A stretch of 51,077 bases of DNA from Gammaproteobacteria bacterium (GTDB lineage Bacteria; Pseudomonadota; Gammaproteobacteria; JADZEE01), in the NCBI GenBank assembly GCA_020850735.1, contig JADZEE010000005.1, positions 1 through 51,077 of the forward strand, given 5' to 3'. Below the pieces are notes generated by a model, which searched no databases, had not been told where the DNA came from, and worked only from the letters and a program-made list of their open reading frames with translations. Made by a program: the position numbers and the translations under genes. Below, in pieces: positions 17,211-25,983 of the stretch (its first letter is position 1; every line of letters starts with the position of its first letter).

Positions 17211-17540
17211 CTAGCTGGGCAAGACAGCCAGCTCCGCGTTCAAGCGCTTGCGCAATCGTTCCTTGTAGGCCATTCGCTGGATCAGAGGCCGGGGCAGATC
17301 GTTTTCGTCGACGACCTGGGTGCTGGTCAGGACATGGATCACGTCCTCCAGGGCCCGGTTCATGTAGCGGTCGAGCTCGGCGAGCTCCTCCTGGATCCAT
17401 CGCGCGCGTTGCGGGCTTTCGGCCGCCAGAAAATCTCGCCATTCCGGAGCGTCGTCAGGGATAAATTCCTGATTTTCCCATAACTGCCGGTCGAATCCCG
17501 CTACGATTTTTCCGCTCAGTGCCCGATCGATGTAAGGCAT
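17211..17540 (-). CDS. Small protein of unknown function
   Basis: A 109-residue, mostly helical and charged protein (MPYIDRALSGKIVAGFDRQL ... LDRYMNRALEDVIHVLTSTQ ... QRMAYKERLRKRLNAELAVL). No signal peptide or membrane segment. Start chosen at ATG 17540 because GAGGTGA lies at ideal distance upstream; a GTG at 17549 is the alternative. It begins 68 bp downstream of the GGDEF-EAL gene on the same strand and may be co-transcribed with it. I do not recognise a family. Confidence 0.65.
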   Translation of the reverse strand: MPYIDRALSGKIVAGFDRQLWENQEFIPDDAPEWRDFLAAESPQRARWIQEELAELDRYMNRALEDVIHVLTSTQVVDENDLPRPLIQRMAYKERLRKRLNAELAVLPS

Positions 17541-17608
17541 GTTCGTCACCTCGTCGGATGCAATTACCGTTTGCCGGGGCCTGCGAACTTTCGAACCTCG
17601 TCAAAGCC

Positions 17609-20527
17609 TCATGACTCGCGCAGTCCGTACCGCTGTGCGGCCTCAAAGGCCGGCATCGGTTTCGCGAACAGATAGCCTTGGGCATGGCTGCAGCGAACCC
17701 GGCGAAGGATTTCTCGTTCCGCGTCCGTCTCCACGCCTTCGGCGACGACGCGTAGCCCCAGACCGCGCGCGAGACCTACAATCGCCCTGATCATGGCCAT
17801 ACCCGAATGCCCGGTCTCGAGATCCTGCACAAAACTCCGATCTATTTTCAGCACATCCACCGGGAGCCGCTGCAAGTAGCTCAACGAGGAGTACCCCGTG
17901 CCAAAGTCGTCGATCGAGACGCTCAGGCCGCGCTGCCTGAGTCGAGCCAATATCCCGATCATGTGCTCCGCGTTCTCGGCGAGACGGCTCTCGGTGATTT
18001 CCACACCAAGCCTGACCCGGGTCAGGTCCACCCTTTCGTCGTCCAGGATGCGCAGCAAATCGGGCACGAACCCGGCGTCCCGGATTTGGACCACGGACAC
18101 GTTGACGGCGATCGACAGGGGAAAATCCTCCCGCTGCCAGCGGTGCGCCGTCCGGCACGCTTCCTGGAATACCCACAGACCGATCGGAATGATGAGCCCG
18201 GTCTCCTCGGCGACGCCGATGAACTCATCGGGACGTACCGGTCCCAGCTCCGGGTGCGTCCACCGCAGCAGGGCTTCGAACCCCGACAGGTTCCCCGACG
18301 CCAGCTCGACGATGGGTTGGTAGTGCAGCGCAAGCTCTTGACGCTCGATCGCATGCGTAAGAGCTTCTTCGATTCTTCGTGTTTTTCTGGCGCTGGCACC
18401 CAGTTCCGCCGAATAAAAGTGCAGCATCGGTGCGCCGGCCATTTGCGCTTCGGCGACCGCCAACCCGGCGTAGCTGATCAGCTGGCCGGGGTCCTGTCCG
18501 TCGCGGGCATGCACGGCGACACCCATGCGGTAGGCCGGCACGAATTCGTGCCCATTCAGCTGCACGACACGCGGCAGCAGATTGAACAGCTTGCTCGTGA
18601 CGAGGATCACGTCCTCGGCTGAAGCGACGTCACTCAGGATGATGCCGAACTCGTTCGTGGCCAGGCTGGCGACCGTGTCTCCCTCGCGAAGGGAGTCGCC
18701 GAGATGACTACCGATTTTTCGCAACAACTCGTCGCCCGCGTGATTGCCGATGGTATCCGAGATACGACGCAAGTTCGTAATCGCAAGTATCGCGACCCCT
18801 GTTGCCCGGTGGTTACGGTGCCCATAGCGCGAGATGGCCTGACGCAGACGGTCCTCGAACAGTCTCTTGTTCGGCAGGCCGGTCACGATGTCGTGGAACG
18901 CGAGATGCTCGAGCCGGCTCTCCTTCTCGATGAACTCCAGGCCCATCGACGTATCCGCGGCGACTTCGAGCAGGAGCTTTACTTCGCCGTCATCAAAAAA
19001 ATCATGTTCGGGCGCGTAAAGGCTCAGTACGCCCACGACGCGACCGGCTTTCTTGAGCGGAAATGCGCCGGCCGACCGGACACCGTGCTCGGAACACCAG
19101 CCCGCCCATGCGGCGGTACGCGAGTCAGTGGCGATGTTCGGAATCACGACGTGCGTGCCGTTTCGCAATGCCGTCGCCGTGGGGCCTATGCCGAAGGGGC
19201 TGCTCTCGGACAGCTCGATACGGATTTCCTCGGCCACTTCCTTTGCCACACCGTCGCAGGCCACGAGGGTCGGTTGGCGAGTCTCCTCGTCCGTGATCCA
19301 GATGCAAGCCACCCTGAATTGGCCGAGCTCAACGGCAATGCGGCAGGCCTCGGCCAGGAGGGCGTCGCGGTCGCGGATGCGCAGCAACGCTCCGTTGATG
19401 GCGCTCAATACGGCGTAGACCCGGTTGAGACGCGCGACTCGATTACTGGCCGCGCGAATATCCCTGTCGCGTTCTTCCACATTGCTCGCCATCGTATTGA
19501 AAGCCGTCGCCAGAGCCGCGAGTTCGGAGGTCTTGCCGAGAGTTGGGGCGCGATGACCCAGCCGCCCGGCGCCGATGTGCTTCGCCGCCTCGGTCAATGA
19601 GAGAATGGGTGCCAATACGAAGATCTCTCCACCCCACCAGGCAATGGCGCCGAGCGTCGCCAGGACGACGAGCAGGACAGCCAGGTAACGGAAACCGAGT
19701 TGCTCGACCATAACGTCGATACCGGCCGTTGATACCCCAACAACGAGATCCATCATGGCGCGGCCGCGCGGATCACGCAGAACTGACTTAAGGTAGAACC
19801 GCTCCTCGCCATCCAAACCCCGCGCTCGCACCAGGGAATCGCCATTGAGCTGCTTCAGCTGCACGCCGAACGTACTTTCCTGGACTAATTTTTCCACCCG
19901 GTTCCTTGGATCCGGATAGTGCTCCAGCATGGTTCCGGCACGGTCTATCAGCGTTACGGTCGAACCCTCGGGCAGATCCGCGTTACTCAACGCCTCATGG
20001 ATCCAATTGAGCGGGACGGCCACGTAAGCGACGGCAGAGACCTCGCCATTATCGTGCAAGACGGGATAACCGAAATTGATCGTCGCCCGATGCGTCACAC
20101 GTCCGACCTGATAATCGCCGACGGCAAAATCACGCGTGGCTAAGGCGCGTTTGAAGTAGGCACGGTCGGCCAGATTGACGTGCTCCGACAGGGGCAACGC
20201 GCTGCACAGGAGTGTGCCGTCGAGTGCGATGACTCCGAACGTGGCGAGCTGGCCACCCGGACGCCAGATCTGCTCAATGGCCTCCTGGCAGGTAGCGGTA
20301 TCGAGGGATCGGATCGCCGGCAGCGTCGTTGCGATGGTCAGAAACTGGTAGGCCTCGTGGAACAGTCGTACTTGCTCAGCGGATGCACGTTTAACCGCGC
20401 GTTCCACGTCGCCACGTGCGTGATCGAGGATATGGTCACGTTGGTCCTTTACCGCGAGCCCGATCGCCAGAAGGCCTGGGATTGCTGCCAAGCCAACGAC
20501 ACTCAACAGACGAGCTCGCAGATTCAT
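17609..20527 (-). CDS. Membrane Cache-HAMP-GAF-GGDEF-EAL protein (probable c-di-GMP phosphodiesterase)
   Basis: 972 residues. TM1 at about 7-25, a large periplasmic Cache-like sensor (about 35-275, with RAYFKRALATRDFAVGDYQV), TM2 at about 280-300, HAMP, GAF (about 370-530, starting RLNRVYAVLSAINGALLR), GGDEF (about 540-700) and EAL (about 715-960). The GGDEF signature is replaced by ATNEF at 623-627, so cyclase activity is unlikely. The EAL domain keeps E751 (FEALLRW), NVS, ITES, DDFGTGYSSLSYL, KIDRSFV and AEGVET, so it should hydrolyse c-di-GMP. Start ATG follows GGAGG. The GAF-GGDEF-EAL half is paralogous to that of the protein at 25980-29078. The gene looks less GC-rich than the housekeeping genes around it, judged by eye. 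Confidence 0.93.
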   Translation of the reverse strand: MNLRARLLSVVGLAAIPGLLAIGLAVKDQRDHILDHARGDVERAVKRASAEQVRLFHEAYQFLTIATTLPAIRSLDTATCQEAIEQIWRPGGQLATFGVIALDGTLLCSALPLSEHVNLADRAYFKRALATRDFAVGDYQVGRVTHRATINFGYPVLHDNGEVSAVAYVAVPLNWIHEALSNADLPEGSTVTLIDRAGTMLEHYPDPRNRVEKLVQESTFGVQLKQLNGDSLVRARGLDGEERFYLKSVLRDPRGRAMMDLVVGVSTAGIDVMVEQLGFRYLAVLLVVLATLGAIAWWGGEIFVLAPILSLTEAAKHIGAGRLGHRAPTLGKTSELAALATAFNTMASNVEERDRDIRAASNRVARLNRVYAVLSAINGALLRIRDRDALLAEACRIAVELGQFRVACIWITDEETRQPTLVACDGVAKEVAEEIRIELSESSPFGIGPTATALRNGTHVVIPNIATDSRTAAWAGWCSEHGVRSAGAFPLKKAGRVVGVLSLYAPEHDFFDDGEVKLLLEVAADTSMGLEFIEKESRLEHLAFHDIVTGLPNKRLFEDRLRQAISRYGHRNHRATGVAILAITNLRRISDTIGNHAGDELLRKIGSHLGDSLREGDTVASLATNEFGIILSDVASAEDVILVTSKLFNLLPRVVQLNGHEFVPAYRMGVAVHARDGQDPGQLISYAGLAVAEAQMAGAPMLHFYSAELGASARKTRRIEEALTHAIERQELALHYQPIVELASGNLSGFEALLRWTHPELGPVRPDEFIGVAEETGLIIPIGLWVFQEACRTAHRWQREDFPLSIAVNVSVVQIRDAGFVPDLLRILDDERVDLTRVRLGVEITESRLAENAEHMIGILARLRQRGLSVSIDDFGTGYSSLSYLQRLPVDVLKIDRSFVQDLETGHSGMAMIRAIVGLARGLGLRVVAEGVETDAEREILRRVRCSHAQGYLFAKPMPAFEAAQRYGLRES

Positions 20528-21230
20528 ATAGCAGGAAACCTCCGCGCGCGTGATCGTTTCAGGAGCGCTGAAGCCGATACGCGATGTCTACGACATGGAT
20601 CATACCCCCGTACACCGGACGGCCGAATATAGCAACACGGTTCGCCAGGCGGGCGGCGTGCTCGCGTCAAATTCAGGGATTCCCTGAGTGCATTGTCGAT
20701 CACGACACGGCAACATCGTTGCGGGGCAGTGGCCGCAATGCGACTCTAGTGGCGACGCCAACTCCGCTGGACGCTCGGGGCGAGCTCAACACCGTGCCCA
20801 TTCGCCGCCCGGCATCCGACCCGCGCGTGCCTCGCCGCACGTCGCACAGCAAATCGGATTGCGGAGCTCGCTTGGGGCACAGGAGTTCTTCCCTGAGCTG
20901 CAATGAGGTCCGGTACTGGTGCCAGCGTGAGGGCTGTCGCCGGCCTCGAGGGCGGTATAACGGTCAAGGGCGGTCGATCGGATCATGCCGAGGTGCGTTT
21001 TGCGGCGGCCATAACCCAAGGGCAGGTATCGGGGCTCGCGAAGTGTCAGAGCGGCGGGCCCGCAGTCGGCGGGGAGATTTTCCTGGCGCCACGCGGCAAT
21101 CCGCCATTTGGCGTGCGGGCGCAGAAGGTGCCACGTTGTGTCCTCGCCCTTTACTAACCAGCGGGCGTTGTGCTTAATGTTGGCGCGCGGATCTGAGAAG
21201 CAACCAGCACGCGCGGGGAGTCTGCCGCCA
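20528..21230. other. Long divergent intergenic region (703 bp)
   Basis: Separates the minus-strand EAL gene from the plus-strand cyclase-like gene. It has only short, unconvincing frames; the longest with some protein-like composition is 20903-21157 (84 residues, MRSGTGASVRAVAGLEGG...), without recognisable family. There are no repeats shared with the window's families. It may hold promoters for both genes or be a decayed gene. Confidence 0.45.
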
Positions 21231-22421
21231 ATGAACCGCGAGCTTCCGCATGCACTCGACGATGGCGTCGCGCGACGCCGCGAGCGCAGCCTGCGCGCGC
21301 AGAACCTGCAGCGATTGGAAGACGAATTGCTCGCCGCGTGGGATCTGGGTCGAAATATCGTGCTCGCCTGGTGCGTGCACGGGCACGGCGTCGCGATCCT
21401 GGCCGTTCCCCATCATTTGCCCGCCGAGATCCTTTGCGCTCCGCCTGAGGAAGGGCCGACGAGCGCGGGTGACAAACGTACAGCGCTGCAGCGCGTCATC
21501 TGCGGTGTGAAACAGCTGACGGCCGATCGCATGGGGGAGCTCAGCGTCATGCTCGGTATCGAGCCGCGCCAGATCAAATTCAGAGGACGTCAGACCGTCG
21601 AGACGCTCGACAGCGCCACCGTCGAACAGATGCTGCGCCGTTACAGCGTATCCTATTTCGAGGAGCGCGCCATCTTTCTGGTTGACATCGTCGGTTTCTC
21701 GCGCTTGTCCCCGGTCCTGCAGATGACCCAGCTCAACAGCATGGCGTACTCGCTGAACGCGGCGTATGAAATGCTGCTCGGCCACGGTCTCGACATCGAG
21801 TTCGCGCGCACGACGACCGGCGACGGGTTTTATGTCTGGAGCCGTCGCGACGGGGTCGAAGGCAACATCCAGCTCTATCACCTCATGCACCTGTTTTTGG
21901 CGCACAACGCCCTCGAGCTGCGGCGATCCGAGCTGAGCATCGTACCGGTGGTGAAATGCGCATTTCACGTCGGCGCGCACTACGAGTTCTACCAGCAGGA
22001 CTCCCTGCGGCCGACCCGCTACAACTACGTCGTCGGCGACGTCACGGTGACACTGGCGCGGATCATGGAACACGCGATGCCCGGGCAGATCCTCGTCGGA
22101 GACTTTCTCGTGACGCCACCGGAGATCTGCTCGCCGGAATCCCGCGCATCGCCACTGGGCACCATTGAGTTCATCGAACGGCTGCAGTACGGCCTCGATC
22201 GCCTGAGCGGGCTCGTGCTCGCGGGACGACCGCTGACCGCCATCCGGTGCTACCTGACCGGTAGAAAAAACGATATCAATGAGTATGATGTCCAGCCGTA
22301 CCGCATGACGGATAAACACGGGATGGCGCATATGGCCTACAACGCCAAGGTCAATATCTACTGCGAAGACCGCCCGCCGATTTTTCTCGGTCTCCAACAT
22401 AGTTTTCTCGACGCGCGATGA
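21231..22421 (+). CDS. Class III nucleotidyl cyclase-like protein
   Basis: 396 residues with a novel-looking N-terminal part (1-140) and a class III cyclase homology domain (about 145-330). The two metal-binding aspartates are present: D152 in LVDIVGFS and D198 in TTTGDGFYVW, 46 residues apart as in the family. GDVTVTLARIMEHAMPGQIL corresponds to the GxxVNxAAR..A.PGQIL region. There the transition-state Asn appears to be replaced by Val while the Arg is kept, so activity or substrate may be altered. No transmembrane segment is evident, so it is probably cytoplasmic. Start chosen at ATG 21231 with GGGGAG upstream; an ATG at 21177 is an alternative. It lies upstream of the hybrid kinase on the same strand. 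Confidence 0.82.
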   Translation: MNRELPHALDDGVARRRERSLRAQNLQRLEDELLAAWDLGRNIVLAWCVHGHGVAILAVPHHLPAEILCAPPEEGPTSAGDKRTALQRVICGVKQLTADRMGELSVMLGIEPRQIKFRGRQTVETLDSATVEQMLRRYSVSYFEERAIFLVDIVGFSRLSPVLQMTQLNSMAYSLNAAYEMLLGHGLDIEFARTTTGDGFYVWSRRDGVEGNIQLYHLMHLFLAHNALELRRSELSIVPVVKCAFHVGAHYEFYQQDSLRPTRYNYVVGDVTVTLARIMEHAMPGQILVGDFLVTPPEICSPESRASPLGTIEFIERLQYGLDRLSGLVLAGRPLTAIRCYLTGRKNDINEYDVQPYRMTDKHGMAHMAYNAKVNIYCEDRPPIFLGLQHSFLDAR

Positions 22422-22477
22422 TCCCTATGTGAAAAGCCTCCCACTTCCGGCCTCTTGGCCGCGCGAATATAGTGCTC

Positions 22478-22492
22478 TACGATGGGATCGTA
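22478..22492. promoter_or_regulatory. Inverted repeat upstream of the hybrid kinase
   Basis: TACGAT-GGG-ATCGTA is a perfect 6-bp palindrome with a 3-base centre, 99 bases before the kinase start, in a relatively AT-rich stretch. It could be an operator. A second one (CACAC-CAACA-GTGTG, 22512-22526) follows 20 bases later. Confidence 0.4.
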
Positions 22493-22511
22493 AAAATCAT
22501 CTGGATCGAAA

Positions 22512-22526
22512 CACACCAACAGTGTG
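22512..22526. promoter_or_regulatory. Second inverted repeat upstream of the hybrid kinase
   Basis: CACAC and GTGTG pair perfectly around CAACA. It lies between the cyclase-like gene (stop 22421) and the kinase start (22591). Either an mRNA hairpin or a protein-binding site; no U-tract. Confidence 0.35.
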
Positions 22527-22590
22527 CTTTACGCACCGGCCATGGACGGCGCGTAATGCTGAGAAACTGCTTCCGACAGGGAGATGACGA

Positions 22591-25500
22591 GTGGTCGTCA
22601 GGGGCTCTTCCAGGCCCATGGACAGCGGGCCGTTCGGTCGTTCACTCGCCTCACGCCTGATGCTGGGCGCCGCCGCGCTCATCGCGGCGTTGGCAGTGGC
22701 GCTCGCGCACGTCCTCCTCGCGCAGCAGACCCAAGCCGACCTGGCGGACCGCGGCGCGGAGCTGGGCAGCCTGGTCGAGCGGAACGCGGAACGGCTCGGC
22801 AGCCACATCGAGGCAATGCGTCGCGATGTGCTGTTCCTGGCGGGCACACCGCCGGTGCTGGGCATCGTGCGGGCGGCACGCAACGGCGGTCTCGACCCCC
22901 GGGAGCATCTTCCCGCCACGACCTGGCTCAGTCGCCTGCAGGAGATCTTTTCCGTCTTCACCAGCGCCCGCCCGGACTACTACCAGATACGCTTCCTCGG
23001 CGTCGCCGACGGCGGCCGCGAGCTCGTGCGCGTCGAGGTGCGCGACGGCCGGCCACGGGTGACACCACCGGAGCAGCTGCAACGCAAGGCCGACCGCGAT
23101 TACTTTCAGGGCGCACGGAGACTGAAGGCCGGCGAGGTCTTCCTGTCCGAGATCGATCTGAATCGGGAACACGGCGCGATACAGGTCCCCTGGGTACGCA
23201 CTCTGCGGGCCGCGACACCGGTCTTCGGGCCGGACGGGGCGCTGTTCGGGATGGTGGTGATCAACATGGACGTCGGGCCGATCATCGACGCGATCACGAC
23301 CGGGCTGGCGCCCGGCGTGCGCGGCTACCTGATGAACGATGCGGGCGACTACCTGGCGCATCCCGAGGCCGACCGCAGCTTCGGCTTTGCCTCGGGGCAG
23401 CGGTACACCTGGCAGCAGGACATGCCCGGCCTGCGGGTGCCCGCGAGCGCCGGAGAGTCCGGGCCGCGCCAGTGGCAGTCGGTATCGGCGCCGGCCGGCC
23501 TGCTGCACGTGGCCGCGACGCGCCTGGAATTCGACCCGCGGCAGCCCGCACGCCACCTGCTGCTGGCCTACGCGTTGCCGGACGCGCACGTGCAAGCGCA
23601 GTTGGCCGAGCTACGCAAGACGACCATCGGCATGACGTCCTTCGTCGCCGTGTGCGTCGCCGGCCTCGTGTGGCTCCTGCTGCGCTGGGCCTTCGCCCCG
23701 CTGCGCCAGCTGACGGCGCTGGCAGACCGCGTGGGCGCCGGCGACTACGAGGTCGCCTTGCCGACGGCGGGCCTGGGCGAGGTGCCGGCGTTCGTCCGGG
23801 CGTTTCGCAAGATGATCGACGAGGTCAGGGCGCGGGAGGAGCGGATCACGGCAGCCGGTGCCGCGCTGCAGGAGAGCGAGTCCCGGCTGCAAAAAGTCGT
23901 GGAGAATCTCGCCGAGGGTGTGCTGGCCGCCGACCTCAGCGGCCGGATACTTCATTTCAACCGCGCCGCGCTGACCCTGCACGGATTCACGGATCCGGCT
24001 GGGCTGGCGCGCCACCTGTCCGAATTCAGCGACACGTTCGAGCTGTCGTCACCGGGCGGCACGGTGCTGCCGACTGCGGCGTGGCCCTTGGCGCGCGTCC
24101 TGCTCGGCGAGGATCTGCGCGATCTGGAAGTGCGCATCCGCCGGGTGAAGGGGGACTGGCAGCGGTTGTTCAGTTACAGCGGCGGGCTCGTGCGCGATGC
24201 CGGCGGACAGCCGCTGCTGGCAGTCCTGACCATTCGCGACATTACCGAGCGCAGGCAGGCGGAGGACAGGATCCAGGCCCAGCTGAGCCATCTGCAGCTG
24301 CTGGATCAGCTCACGCGCGCCATCGGCGAGCGCCAGGATCTGCAGAGCATCTTCCAGGTGGTCGTGCGCCGCCTGGAGGACAGCCTGCCGCTCGACCTTT
24401 GCTGTGTCGGTCTCCACGAGCCACCGGCCAACCCCTTGCGGCTGGCCTGTATCGGCCCCAAGAACGAGCCGCTCGCGCGCGAGCTGATGTTGAGTGAGCA
24501 GGCGACGATCGACGTGGACGACAATGGCCTGGGGCGTTGCCTGCAGGGGCAGTTGGTCTACGAACCGGACATCGGCCGGGTGGCATACCCCTTGCCGCGG
24601 AAACTCGCGCAAGGTGGTCTGGGCTCGCTGGTGCTGGCACCGCTGCGCTCGGAGAGCCGGACCTACGGCATCCTGCTGGCCGCACGGCGCGCGGTCGACG
24701 GCTTCACGAGCGTCGACTGCGAATTCCTGCGCCAGCTCGGCGAGCACGTGGCGCTCGCCGCGCACCAGGCGCAGCTGTACTCCGCGCTGCAGCAGGCCTA
24801 CGAGGACCTGCGCCAGTCCCAGCAGGCGGTGATGCAGCAGGAGCGGCTGCGGGCGCTGGGGCAGATGGCGAGCGGCATCGCCCACGACATCAACAACGCG
24901 CTCTCGCCCGTGTCGTTGTACACCGAGTCGTTGCTGGAGACCGAGCGGAATCTCAGCGAGCGGGCCCGGGACTACCTGCAGACCATCCACGGGGCGGTGC
25001 AGAACGTCGCGCAGACTATCGGCCGGATGCGGGAGTTCTACCGCCGGAGCGAGGAACCGCTCGAGCTCGCACGCATCGACGTGAGCGCCCTCACGCAGCA
25101 GGTGATCGATCTCACGCGCCCCCGCTGGAGCGACATGGCGCAGCGGCGCGGGGTGATGATTCGGCTGCAGGCCGAGCTGGCGCCGGACCTGCCCGCGATC
25201 ATGGGGGTCGAGAGCGAGATCCGCGACGCGCTGACCAATCTCGTGTTCAACGCCGTGGATGCCATGCCCGAAGGCGGAACGCTGGCGGTGCGAACCCGGC
25301 TCCGCCAGGCGCCGTGGGGGTCCGCCGTCGCCATCGAGGTGGCCGATCAGGGCACGGGCATGGACGAGAAGACCCGCGAACGCTGCCTGGAGCCTTTTTT
25401 CACCACCAAGGGCGAGCAGGGTACGGGGCTGGGCCTGCCGATGGTGTACGGGGTCGTGCAGCGGCATGGCGCGGACCTGGAGATTGACAGCGCCGCCGGC

Positions 25501-25983
25501 GCAGGCACCACGATGAGGCTGGTGTTCCCCGCGCCTGCCGCCCTGCCGGCCGCCGCCGATCACCCCGCGCAGGCACGCGCGGTGCCGGCGCACTTGCGCC
25601 TGCTGTTGATCGACGACGATCCGCTGCTGCTCAAGTCGCTTGGCGACGCGCTGGAGACCGACGGTCACGTCATCGTCACGGCGAACGGCGGTCAGGAGGG
25701 CATTTCCGTGTTCCACACCGCCCTCGCTCGGGGCGAGCGCTTCGACGCGGTGATCACGGATCTGGGCATGCCGTACGTCGACGGCCGCAAGGTCGCCGCC
25801 GCCATCAAGGACGCCGCGCCCGCCACACCCGTGGTTCTGCTCACCGGCTGGGGCCAGCGCCTGGTCGCCGAGAACGACATCCCGGCGCACGTCGCGCGCG
25901 TCCTCGCCAAACCGCCGAAGCTGCGCGAGCTGCGGGACGCGCTGGCTGATCTGTGCCGGCCGCGGACTGACCCGAGCGCATGA
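22591..25983 (+). CDS. Hybrid sensor histidine kinase (Cache-HAMP-PAS-GAF-HisKA-HATPase-REC)
   Basis: 1130 residues. TM1 at about 18-44, a large periplasmic Cache-type sensor (about 45-335, with RDYFQGARRLKAGEVFLSEI), TM2 at about 345-365, HAMP, PAS (about 428-555), GAF (about 565-735), HisKA with phospho-acceptor H765 (GIAHDINNALSPV), HATPase with N box NLVFNAVDAM, G1 DQGTGMD and G2 GTGLGLPMVYG, and a C-terminal receiver with phospho-acceptor D1057 (VITDLGMPYVDG). All catalytic motifs are intact. Start is GTG at 22591 with GGGAG upstream, or ATG at 22618. The stop overlaps the ATG of the REC-EAL gene by 4 bp, which strongly suggests that the two form one phosphorelay. The ligand is unknown. 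Confidence 0.93.
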   Translation: MVVRGSSRPMDSGPFGRSLASRLMLGAAALIAALAVALAHVLLAQQTQADLADRGAELGSLVERNAERLGSHIEAMRRDVLFLAGTPPVLGIVRAARNGGLDPREHLPATTWLSRLQEIFSVFTSARPDYYQIRFLGVADGGRELVRVEVRDGRPRVTPPEQLQRKADRDYFQGARRLKAGEVFLSEIDLNREHGAIQVPWVRTLRAATPVFGPDGALFGMVVINMDVGPIIDAITTGLAPGVRGYLMNDAGDYLAHPEADRSFGFASGQRYTWQQDMPGLRVPASAGESGPRQWQSVSAPAGLLHVAATRLEFDPRQPARHLLLAYALPDAHVQAQLAELRKTTIGMTSFVAVCVAGLVWLLLRWAFAPLRQLTALADRVGAGDYEVALPTAGLGEVPAFVRAFRKMIDEVRAREERITAAGAALQESESRLQKVVENLAEGVLAADLSGRILHFNRAALTLHGFTDPAGLARHLSEFSDTFELSSPGGTVLPTAAWPLARVLLGEDLRDLEVRIRRVKGDWQRLFSYSGGLVRDAGGQPLLAVLTIRDITERRQAEDRIQAQLSHLQLLDQLTRAIGERQDLQSIFQVVVRRLEDSLPLDLCCVGLHEPPANPLRLACIGPKNEPLARELMLSEQATIDVDDNGLGRCLQGQLVYEPDIGRVAYPLPRKLAQGGLGSLVLAPLRSESRTYGILLAARRAVDGFTSVDCEFLRQLGEHVALAAHQAQLYSALQQAYEDLRQSQQAVMQQERLRALGQMASGIAHDINNALSPVSLYTESLLETERNLSERARDYLQTIHGAVQNVAQTIGRMREFYRRSEEPLELARIDVSALTQQVIDLTRPRWSDMAQRRGVMIRLQAELAPDLPAIMGVESEIRDALTNLVFNAVDAMPEGGTLAVRTRLRQAPWGSAVAIEVADQGTGMDEKTRERCLEPFFTTKGEQGTGLGLPMVYGVVQRHGADLEIDSAAGAGTTMRLVFPAPAALPAAADHPAQARAVPAHLRLLLIDDDPLLLKSLGDALETDGHVIVTANGGQEGISVFHTALARGERFDAVITDLGMPYVDGRKVAAAIKDAAPATPVVLLTGWGQRLVAENDIPAHVARVLAKPPKLRELRDALADLCRPRTDPSA

